NCBI RefSeq assembly: GCF_964355755.1
Contig: NC_092680.1
Span: forward strand, 15,167,001-15,231,000
Direction of reading: 5' to 3'
Source: Antedon mediterranea
Lineage: Eukaryota; Echinodermata; Crinoidea; Comatulida; Antedonidae
Length of the DNA stretch: 64,000 nt
Shown here: one piece after another, positions 36,101-47,812 of the stretch
How positions within the stretch are numbered: the stretch's first letter is position 1
Layout of the letters: every line of letters starts with the position of its first letter
Translations under genes and position numbers: made by a program
The notes under the pieces: generated by a model
The model's database searches: none
Seen by the model: the letters and a program-made list of their open reading frames with translations, nothing else
Told to the model about the DNA's origin: nothing

Positions 36101-39100
36101 AGTATTATAAGAAAGAGTTAAAGAGAAATAATTTATGGAAAATTCGAAATACGTGTGAATTAAAAACACGTGAATTAAAAACACAAATTAGCAGAGCGAG
36201 GTTTCGATCCTCGGACCTCTGGGTTATTGGCCCAGCACGCTTCCGCTGCGCCACTCTGCTGGATGAGTATAAGAAAGAGTTAAAGAGAAATAATTTATGG
36301 AAAATTCGAAGTATGTGTGAATTATAAACACAAATTAGCAGAGCGAGGTTTCGATCCTCGGACCTCTGGGTTATGGGCCCAGCACGCTTCCGCTGCGCCA
36401 CTCTGCTGGTTGAGTATTAGAAAGAGTTAAAGAGAAATAATTTATGGAAAATTCGAAATACGTGTGAATTAAAAACATAAATTAGCAGAGCGAGGTTTCG
36501 ATCCTCGGACCTCTGGGTCATGGGCCCAGCACGCTTCCGCTGCGCCACTCTGCTGGTTGAGTATTAGAAAGAGTTAAAGAGAAATAATTTATGGAAAATT
36601 CGAAATACGTGTGAATTAAAAACACAAATTAGCAGAGAGCGAGGTTTCGATCCTCGGACCTCTGGGTTATGGGCCCAGCACGCTTCCGCTGCGCCACTCT
36701 GCTGGATGAGTATTAGAAAGAGTTAAAGAGAAATAATTTATGGAAAATTCGAAATACGTGTGAATTAAAAACACAAATTAGCAGAGAGCGAGGTTTCGAT
36801 CCTCGGACCTCTGGGTTATGGGCCCAGCACACTTCCGCTGCGTCACTCTGCTGGTTGAGTATTATAAGTAAGAGTTAAAGGGAAATAATTTATGGAAAAT
36901 TCGAAATACGTGTGAATTAAAAACACGTGAATTAAAAACACAAATTAGCAGAGCGAGGTTTCGATCCTCGGACCTCTGGGTTATGGGTCCAGCACGCTTC
37001 CGCTGCGCCACTCTGCTGGTTGAGTATTAGAAAGAGTTAAAGAGAAATAATTTATGGAAAATTCGAAATACGTGTGAATTAAAAACACAAATTAGCAGAG
37101 CGAGGTTTCGATCCTCGGACCTCTGGGTTATGGGCCTAGCACGCTTCCGCTGCGCCACTCTGCTGGATGAGTATTAGAAAGAGTTAAAGAGAAATAATTT
37201 ATGGAAAATGCGAAATACGTGTTAATTAAAAACAAAAATTAGCAGAGCGAGGTTTCGATCCTCGGACCTCTGGGTTATGGGCCCAGCACGCTTCCGCTGC
37301 GCCACTCTGCTGGATGAGTATTAGAAAGGGTTAAAGAGAAATAATTCATGGAAAATGCGAAATACGTGTGAATTAAAAACACAAATTAGCAGAGAGGGAG
37401 GTTTTGATCCTCGGACCTCTGGGTTATGGGCCCAGCACGCTTCCGCTGCGCCACTCTGCTGGTTGAGTATTTTAGAAAGAGTTAAAGAGAAATAATTTAT
37501 GGAAAATTCGAAATACGTGTGAATTAAAAACACAAATTAGCAGAGAGCGAGGTTTCGATCCTCGGACCTCTAGGTTATGGGCCCAGCACGCTTCTGCTGC
37601 GCCACTCTGCTGGTTGAGTATTTTAGAAAGAGTTAAAGAGAAATAATTTATGGAAAATTCGAAATACGTGTGAATTAAAAACACAAATTAGCAGAGCGAG
37701 GTTTCGATCCTCGGACCTCTGGGTTATGGGCCCAGCACGCTTCCGCTGCGCAACTCTGCTGGATGAGTATAAGAAAGAGTTAAAGAGAAATAATTTATGG
37801 AAAATTCGAAGTATGTGTGAATTATAAACACAAATTAGCAGAGCGAGGTTTCGATCCTCGGACCTCTGGGTTATGGGCCCAGCACGCTTCTGCTGCGCCA
37901 CTCTGCTGGTTGAGTATTAGAAAGAGTTAAAGAGAAATAATTTATGGAAAATTCGAAATACGTGTGAATTAAAAACACAAATTAGCAGAGCGAGGTTTCG
38001 ATCCTCGGACCTCTGGGTCATGGGCCCAGCACGCTTCCGCTGCGCCACTCTGCTGGTTGAGTATTAGAAAGAGTTAAAGAGAAATAATTTATGGAAAATT
38101 CGAAATACGTGTGAATTAAAAACACAAATTAGCAGAGAGCGAGGTTTCGATCCTCGGACCTCTGGGTTATGGGCCCAGCACGCTTCCGCTGCGCCACTCT
38201 GCTGGTTGAGTATTAGAAAGAGTTAAAGAGAAATAATTTATGGAAAATTCGAAATACGTGTGAATTAAAAACACAAATTAGCAGAGCGAGGTTTCGATCC
38301 TCGGACCTCTGGGTTATGGGCCCAGCACGCTTCCGCTGCGCCACTCTGCTGGATGAGTATTAGAAAGAGTTAAAGAGAAATAATTTATGGAAAATTCGAA
38401 ATACGTATGAATTAAAAACACAAATTAGCAGAGAGCGAGGTTTCGATCCTCGGACCTCTGGGTTATGGGCCCAGCACGCTTCCGCTGCGTCACTCTGCTG
38501 GTTGAGTATTATAAGAAAGAGTTAAAGAGAAATAATTTATGGAAAATTCGAAATACGTGTGAATTAAAAACACGTGAATTAAAAACACAAATTAGCAGAG
38601 CGAGGTTTCGATCCTCGGACCTCTGGGTTATTGGCCCAGCACGCTTCCGCTGCGCCACTCTGCTGGATGAGTATAAGAAAGAGTTAAAGAGAAATAATTT
38701 ATGGAAAATTCGAAGTATGTTTGAATTATAAACACAAATTAGCAGAGCGAGGTTTCGATCCTCGGACCTCTGGGTCATGGGCCCAGCACGCTTCCGCTGC
38801 GCCACTCTGCTGGTTGAGTATTAGAAAGAGTTAAAGAGAAATAATTTATGGAAAATTCGAAATACGTGTGAATTAAAAACACAAATTAGCAGAGCGAGGT
38901 TTCGATCCTCGGACCTCTGGGTCATGGGCCCAGCACGCTTCCGCTGCGCCACTCTGCATGCTGGTTGAGTATTAGAAAGAGTTAAAGAGAAATAATTTAT
39001 GGAAAATTCGAAATACGTGTGAATTAAAAACACAAATTAGCAGAGAGCGAGGTTTCGATCCTCGGACCTCTGGGTTATGGGCCCAGCACGCTTACGCTGC

Positions 39101-42100
39101 GCCACTCTGCTGGATGAGTATTAGAAAGAGTTAAAGAGAAATAATTTATGGAAAATTCGAAATACGTGTGAATTAAAAACACAAATTAGCAGAGAGCGAG
39201 GTTTCGATCCTCGGACCTCTGGGTTATGGGCCCAGCACGCTTCCGCTGCGTCACTCTGCTGGTTGAGTATTATAAGTAAGAGTTAAAGGGAAATAATTTA
39301 TGGAAAATTCGAAATACGTGTGAATTAAAAACACGTGAATTAAAAACACAAATTAGCAGAGCGAGGTTTCGATCCTCGGACCTCTGGGTTATGGGTCCAG
39401 CACGCTTCCGCTGCGCCACTCTGCTGGTTGAGTATTAGAAAGAGTTAAAGAGAAATAATTCATGGAAAATTCGAAATACGTGTGAATTAAAAACACAAAT
39501 TAGCAGAGCGAGGTTTCGATCCTCGGACCTCTGGGTTATGGGCCTAGCACGCTTCCGCTGCGCCACTCTGCTGGATGAGTATTAGAAAGAGTTAAAGAGA
39601 AATAATTTATGGAAAATGCGAAATACGTGTTAATTAAAAACAAAAATTAGCAGAGCGAGGTTTCGATCCTCGGACCTCTGGGTTATGGGCCCAGCACGCT
39701 TCCGCTGCGCCACTCTGCTGGATGAGTATTAGAAAGGGTTAAAGAAAAATAATTCATGGAAAATGCGAAATACGTGTGAATTAAAAACACAAATTAGCAG
39801 AGAGGGAGGTTTCGATCCTCGGACCTCTGGGTTATGGGCCCAGCACGCTTCCGCTGCGCCACTCTGCTGGTTGAGTATTTTAGAAAGAGTTAAAGAGAAA
39901 TAATTTATGGAAAATTCGAAATACGTGTGAATTAAAAACACAAATTAGCAGAGAGCGAGGTTTCGATCCTCGGACCTCTAGGTTATGGGCCCAGCACGCT
40001 TCTGCTGCGCCACTCTGCTGGTTGAGTATTATAAGTAAGAGTTAAAGGGAAATAATTTATGGAAAATTCGAAATACGTGTGAATTAAAAACACGTGAATT
40101 AAAAACACAAATTAGCAGAGCGAGGTTTCGATCCTCGGACCTCTGGGTTATGGGTCCAGCACGCTTCCGCTGCGCCACTCTGCTGGTTGAGTATTAGAAA
40201 GAGTTAAAGAGAAATAATTCATGGAAAATTCGAAATACGTGTGAATTAAAAACACAAATTAGCAGAGCGAGGTTTCGATCCTCGGACCTCTGGGTTATGG
40301 GCCTAGCACGCTTCCGCTGCGCCACTCTGCTGGATGAGTATTAGAAAGAGTTAAAGAGAAATAATTTATGGAAAATGCGAAATACGTGTTAATTAAAAAC
40401 AAAAATTAGCAGAGCGAGGTTTCGATCCTCGGACCTCTGGGTTATGGGCCCAGCACGCTTCCGCTGCGCCACTCTGCTGGATGAGTATTAGAAAGGGTTA
40501 AAGAAAAATAATTCATGGAAAATGCAAAATACGTGTGAATTAAAAACACAAATTAGCAGAGAGGGAGGTTTCGATCCTCGGACCTCTGGGTTATGGGCCC
40601 AGCACGCTTCCGCTGCGCCACTCTGCTGGTTGAGTATTTTAGAAAGAGTTAAAGAGAAATAATTTATGGAAAATTCGAAATACGTGTGAATTAAAAACAC
40701 AAATTAGCAGAGAGCGAGGTTTCGATCCTCGGACCTCTAGGTTATGGGCCCAGCACGCTTCTGCTGCGCCACTCTGCTGGTTGAGTATTTTAGAAAGAGT
40801 TAAAGAGAAATAATTTATGGAAAATTCGAAATACGTGTGAATTAAAAACACAAATTAGCAGAGCGAGGTTTCGATCCTCGGACCTCTGGGTTATGGGCCC
40901 AGCACGCTTCCGCTGCGCCACTCTGCTGGATGAGTATAAGAAAGAGTTAAAGAGAAATAATTTATGGAAAATTCGAAGTATGTGTGAATTATAAACACAA
41001 ATTAGCAGAGCGAGGTTTCGATCCTCGGACCTCTGGGTTATGGGCCCAGCACGCTTCCGCTGCGCCACTCTGCTGGTTGAGTATTAGAAAGAGTTAAAGA
41101 GAAATAGTTTTATGGAAAATTCGAAATACGTGTGAATTAAAAACACAAATTAGCAGAGCGAGGTTTCGATCCTCGGACCTCTGGGTGATGAGCCCAGCAC
41201 GCTTCCGCTGCGCCACTCTGCTGGTTGAGTATTAGAAAGAGTTAAAGAGAAATAATTTATGGAAAATTCGAAATACGTGTGAATTAAAACCACAAATTAG
41301 CAGAGAGCGAGGTTTCGATCCTCGGACCTCTGGGTTATGGGCCCAGCACGCTTCCGCTGCGCCACTCTGCTGGATGAGTATTAGAAAGAGTTAAAGAGAA
41401 ATAATTTATGGAAAATTCGAAATACGTGTGAATTAAAAACACAAATTAGCAGAGAGCGAGGTTTCGATCCTCGGACCTCTGGGTTATGGGCCCAGCACGC
41501 TTCCGCTGCGTCACTCTGCTGGTTGAGTATTATAAGTAAGAGTTAAAGGGAAATAATTTATGGAAAATTCGAAATACGTGTGAATTAAAAACACGTGAAT
41601 TAAAAACACAAATTAGCAGAGCGAGGTTTCGATCCTCGGACCTCTGGGTTATGGGTCCAGCACGCTTCCGCTGCGCCACTCTGCTGGTTGAGTATTAGAA
41701 AGAGTTAAAGAGAAATAATTTATGGAAAATTCGAAATACGTGTGAATTAAAAACACAAATTAGCAGAGCGAGGTTTCGATCCTCGGACCTCTGGGTTATG
41801 GGCCTAGCACGCTTCCGCTGCGCCACTCTGCTGGATGAGTATTAGAAAGAGTTAAAGAGAAATAATTTATGGAAAATGCGAAATACGTGTTAATTAAAAA
41901 CAAAAATTAGCAGAGCGAGGTTTCGATCCTCGGACCTCTGGGTTATGGGCCCAGCACGCTTCCGCTGCGCCACTCTGCTGGATGAGTATTAGAAAGGGTT
42001 AAAGAGAAATAATTCATGGAAAATGCGAAATACGTGTGAATTAAAAACACAAATTAGCAGAGAGGGAGGTTTCGATCCTCGGACCTCTGGGTTATGGGCC

Positions 42101-45100
42101 CAGCACGCTTCCGCTGCGCCACTCTGCTGGTTGAGTATTTTAGAAAGAGTTAAAGAGAAATAATTTATGGAAAATTCGAAATACGTGTGAATTAAAAACA
42201 CAAATTAGCAGAGAGCGAGGTTTCGATCCTCGGACCTCTAGGTTATGGGCCCAGCACGCTTCTGCTGCGCGACTCTGCTGGTTGAGTATTTTAGAAGGAG
42301 TTAAAGAGAAATAATTTATGGAAAATTCGAAATACGTGTGAATTAAAAACACAAATTAGCAGAGCGAGGTTTCGATCTTCGGACCTCTGGGTTATGGGCC
42401 CAGCACGCTTCCGCTGCGCCACTCTGCTGGATGAGTATAAGAAAGAGTTAAAGAGAAATAATTTATGGAAAATTCGAAGTATGTGTGAATTATAAACACA
42501 AATTAGCAGAGCGAGGTTTCGATCCTCGGACCTCTGGGTTATGGGCCCAGCACGCTTCCGCTGCGCCACTCTGCTGGTTGAGTATTAGAAAGAGTTAAAG
42601 AGAAATAATTTATGGAAAATTCGAAATACGTGTGAATTAAAAACACAAATTAGCAGAGCGAGGTTTCGATCCTCGGACCTCTGGGTCATGGGCCCAGCAC
42701 GCTTCCGCTGCGCCACTCTGCTGGTTGAGTATTAGAAAGAGTTAAAGAGAAATAATTTATGGAAAATTCGAAATACGTGTGAATTAAAAACACAAATTAG
42801 CAGAGAGCGAGGTTTCGATCCTCGGACCTCTGGGTTATGGGCCCAGCACGCTTCCGCTGCGCCACTCTGCTGGTTGAGTATTAGAAAGAGTTAAAGAGAA
42901 ATAATTTATGGAAAATTCGAAATACGTGTGAATTAAAAACACAAATTAGCAGAGCGAGGTTTCGATCCTCGGACCTCTGGGTTATGGGCCCAGCACGCTT
43001 CCGCTGCGCCACTCTGCTGGATGAGTATTAGAAAGAGTTAAAGAGAAATAATTTATGGAAAATTCGAAATACGTGTGAATTAAAAACACAAATTAGCAGA
43101 GAGCCAGGTTTCGATCCTCGGACCTCTGGGTTATGGGCCCAGCACGCTTCCGCTGCGTCACTCTGCTGGTTGAGTATTATAAGAAAGAGTTAAAGAGAAA
43201 TAATTTATGGAAAATTCGAAATACGTGTGAATTAAAAACACGTGAATTAAAAACACAAATTAGCAGAGCGAGGTTTCGATCCTCGGACCTCTGGGTTATT
43301 GGCCCAGCACGCTTCCGCTGCGCCACTCTGCTGGATGAGTATAAGAAAGAGTTAAAGAGAAATAATTTATGGAAAATTCGAAGTATGTGTGAATTATAAA
43401 CACAAATTAGCAGAGCGAGGTTTCGATCCTCGGACCTCTGGGTTATGGGCCCAGCACGCTTCCGCTGCGCCACTCTGCTGGTTGAGTATTAGAAAGAGTT
43501 AAAGAGAAATAATTTATGGAAAATTCAAAATACGTGTGAATTAAAAACACAAATTAGCAGAGCGAGGTTTCGATCCTCGGACCTCTGGGTCATGGGCCCA
43601 GCACGCTTCCGCTGCGCCACTCTGCTGGTTGAGTATTAGAAAGAGTTAAAGAGAAATAATTTATTGAAAATTCGAAATACGTGTGAATTAAAAACACAAA
43701 TTAGCAGAGCGAGGTTTCGATCCTCGGACCTCTGGGTTATGGGCCCAGCACGCTTCCGCTGCGCCACTCTGCTGGTTGAGTATTAGAAAGAGTTAAAGAG
43801 AAATAATTTATGGAAAATTCGAAATACGTGTGAATTAAAAACACAAATTAGCAGAGCGAGGTTTCGATCCTCGGACCTCTGGGTTATGGGCCCAGCACGC
43901 TTCCGCTGCGCCACTCTGCTGGTTGAGTATTTTAGAAAGAGTTAAAGAGAAATAATTTATGGAAAATTCGAAATACGTGTGAATTAAAAACACAAATTAG
44001 CAGAGAGCGAGGTTTCGATCCTCGGACCTCTAGGTTATGGGCCCAGCACGCTTCTGCTGCGCGACTCTGCTGGTTGAGTATTTTAGAAGGAGTTAAAGAG
44101 AAATAATTTATGGAAAATTCGAAATACGTGTGAATTAAAAACACAAGTTAGCAGAGCGAGGTTTCGATTCTCGGACCTCTGGGTTATGGGCCCAGCACGC
44201 TTCCGCTGCGCCACTCTGCTGGATGAGTATAAGAAAGAGTTAAAGAGAAATAATTTATGGAAAATTCGAAGTATGTGTGAATTATAAACACAAATTAGCA
44301 GAGCGAGGTTTCGATCCTCGGACCTCTGGGTTATGGGCCCAGCACGCTTCCGCTGCGCCACTCTGCTGGTTGAGTATTAGAAAGAGTTAAAGAGAAATAA
44401 TTTATGGAAAATTCGAAATACGTGTGAATTAAAAACACAAATTAGCAGAGCGAGGTTTCGATCCTCGGACCTCTGGGTCATGGGCCCAGCACGCTTCCGC
44501 TGCGCCACTCTGCTGGTTGAGTATTAGAAAGAGTTAAAGAGAAATAATTTATGGAAAATTCGAAATACGTGTGAATTAAAAACACAAATTAGCAGAGAGC
44601 GAGGTATCGATCCTCGGACCTCTGGGTTATGGGCCCAGCACGCTTCCGCTGCGCCACTCTGCTGGTTGAGTATTAGAAAGAGTTAAAGAGAAATAATTTA
44701 TGGAAAATTCGAAATACGTGTGAATTAAAAACACAAATTAGCAGAGCGAGGTTTCGATCCTCGGACCTCTGGGTTATGGGCCCAGCACGCTTCCGCTGCG
44801 CCACTCTGCTGGATGAGTATTAGAAAGAGTTAAAGAGAAATAATTTATGGAAAATTCGAAATACGTGTGAATTAAAAACACAAATTAGCAGAGAGCGAGG
44901 TTTCGATCCTCGGACCTCTGGGTTATGGGCCCAGCACGCTTCCGCTGCGTCACTCTGCTGGTTGAGTATTATAAGAAAGAGTTAAAGAGAAATAATTTAT
45001 GGAAAATTCGAAATACGTGTGAATTAAAAACACGTGAATTAAAAACACAAATTAGCAGAGCGAGGTTTCGATCCTCGGACCTCTGGGTTATTGGCCCAGC

Positions 45101-46543
45101 ACGCTTCCGCTGCGCCACTCTGCTGGATGAGTATAAGAAAGAGTTAAAGAGAAATAATTTATGGAAAATTCGAAGTATGTGTGAATTATAAACACAAATT
45201 AGCAGAGCGAGGTTTCGATCCTCGGACCTCTGGGTTATGGGCCCAGCACGCTTCCGCTGCGCCACTCTGCTGGTTGAGTATTAGAAAGAGTTAAAGAGAA
45301 ATAATTTATGGAAAATTCGAAATACGTGTGAATTAAAAACACAAATTAGCAGAGCGAGGTTTCGATCCTTGGACCTCTGGGTCATGGGCCCAGCACGCTT
45401 CCGCTGCGCCACTCTGCTGGTTGAGTATTAGAAAGAGTTAAAGAGAAATAATTTATTGAAAATTCGAAATACGTGTGAATTAAAAACACAAATTAGCAGA
45501 GCGAGGTTTCGATCCTCGGACCTCTGGGTTATGGGCCCAGCACGCTTCCGCTGCGCCACTCTGCTGGTTGAGTATTAGAAAGAGTTAAAGAGAAATAATT
45601 TATGGAAAATTCGAAATACGTGTGAATTAAAAACACAAATTAGCAGAGAGCGAGGTTTCGATCCTCGGACCTCTGGGTTATGGGCCCAGCACGTTTCCGC
45701 TGCGCCACTCTGCTGGTTGAGTATTATAAGAAAGAGTTAAAGAGAAATAATTTATGGAAAATTCGAAATACGTGTGAATTAAAAACACGTGAATTAAAAA
45801 CACAAATTAGCAGAGCGAGGTTTCGATCCTCGGACCTCTTGGTTATGGGTCCAGTACGCTTCCGCTGCGCCACTCTGCTGGTTGAGTATTCCAAAGAGTT
45901 AAAGAGAAATAATTTATTGAATTTCGAAATACGTGTGAATTAAAAACACAAATTAGGAGAGCGAGGTTTCGGTCCTCGGACCTCTCGGTTATGGGCCCAG
46001 CACGCTTCCACTGCGCCACTCTGCTGGTTGAGTATTAGAAAGAGTTAACGACAAATAATTTATGGAAAATTCGAAATACGTGTGAATTAAAAACACAAAT
46101 TAGCAGAGCGAGGTTTCGATCCTCGGACTTCTGGGTTATGGGCCCAGTACGCTTCCGCTGCGCCACTCTGCTGGTTGAGTATAAGAAAGAGTTAAAGAGG
46201 AATAATTTATGGAAAATTCGAAATATACATGTGAATTAAAAGCAAAACTTAGCAGAGCGAGGTTTCGATCCTCGGACTTCTGGGTTATGGGCCCAGCACG
46301 CTTCCGCTGCGCCACTCTGCTGGTTGAGTATTAGAAAGAGTTAAAGTGGAATAATTTATGAAAAATTCGAAATACGTGTGAATTAAAAACACAAATTAGG
46401 AGAGCGAGGTTTCGATCCTCGGACCTCTGGGTTATGGGCCCAGCACGCTTCCGCTGCGCCACTCTGCTGGATGAGTATTAGAAAGAGTTAAAGAGAAATA
46501 ATTTTTTGAAAATGCGAAATACGTGTGAATTAAAAACACAAAT

Positions 46544-46615
46544 TAGCAGAGCGAGTTCTCGATCCTCGGACCTGTGGGTTATGAGCCCAGCACGCTTCCG
46601 CTGCGCCACTCTGCT
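46544..46615 (-). tRNA. tRNA-iMet(CAT) variant with U33
   Basis: The loop is CTCATAA, so the initiator-type C33 is replaced by the U33 found in ordinary tRNAs. An outer anticodon-stem change (CCCAC) weakens one pair. Similar copies lie near 47.17 and 47.76 kb, all at the right edge of the array. A related form is at 41.19 kb. Confidence 0.8.
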
Positions 46616-47812
46616 GGTTGAGTATTAGAAAGAGTTAAAGAGAAATAATTTATGGAAAATTCGAAATACGTGTGAATTAAAAACACAAATTAGCAGAGCG
46701 AGGTTTCGATCCTCGGACCTCTGGGTTATGGGCCCAGCACGCTTCCGCTGCGCCACTCTGCTGGATGAGTATTCCAAAGAGTTAAAGAGAAATAATTTAT
46801 GGAAAATTCGAAACACGTGTGAATTAAAAACACAAATTAGGAGAGCGAGGTTTCGATCCTCGGACCTCTGGGTTATGGGCCCAGCACGCTTCCGCTGCGC
46901 CACTCTGCTGGTTGAGTATTAGAAAGAGTTAAAGTGGAATAATTTATGGAAAATTCGAAATACGTGTGAATTAAAAACACAAATTAGGAGAGCGAGGTTT
47001 CGATCCTCGGACCTCTGGGTTATGGGCCCATCACGCTTCCGCTGCGCCACTCTGCTGGATGAGTATTAGAAAGAGTTAAAGAGAAATAATTTATTGAAAA
47101 TGCGAAATACGTGTGAATTAAAAACACAAATTAGCAGAGCGAGTTTTCGATCCTCGGACCTGTGGGTTATGAGCCCAGCACGCTTCCGCTGCGCCACTCT
47201 GCTGGTTGAGTATTAGAAAGAGTTAAAGAGAAATAATTTATGGAAAATTCGAAATACGTGTGAATTAAAAACACTAATTAGCAGAGCGAGGTTTCGATCC
47301 TCGGACCTCTGGGTTATGGGCCCAGCACGCTTCCGCTGCGCCACTCTGCTGGATGAGTATTCCAAAGAGTTAAAGAGAAATAATTCATGGAAAATTCGAA
47401 ACACGTGTGAATTAGAAACACAAATTAGGAGAGCGAGGTTTCGATCCTCGGACCTCTGGGTTATGGGCCCAGCACGCTTCCGCTGCGCCACTCTGCTGGT
47501 TGAGTATTAGAAAGAGTTAAAGTGGAATAATTTATGGAAAATTCGAAATACGTGTGAATTAAAAACACACATTAGGAGAGCGAGGTTTCGATCCTCGGAC
47601 CTCTGGGTTATGGGCCCAGCACGCTTCCGCTGCGCCACTCTGCTGGTTGAGTATAAGAAAGAGTTAAAGAGGAATAATTTATGGAAAATTCGAAATATAC
47701 GTGTGAATTAAAAGCAAAACTTAGCAGAGCGAGGTTTCGATCCTCGGACCTGTGGGTTATGAGCCCAGCACGCTTCCGCTGCGCCACTCTGCTGGTTGAG
47801 TATAAGAAAGAG

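Noticed and set aside
16426-47510. Dozens of long open frames (up to 353 codons) on both strands, with repeating peptides such as AQRKRAGPITQRSEDRNLALL
   Set aside because: They are translations of the tRNA unit. A 147-bp period equals 49 codons, and some frames have no stop, so frames run through many units on both strands. Peptides of this kind are a known misannotation of tRNA genes.
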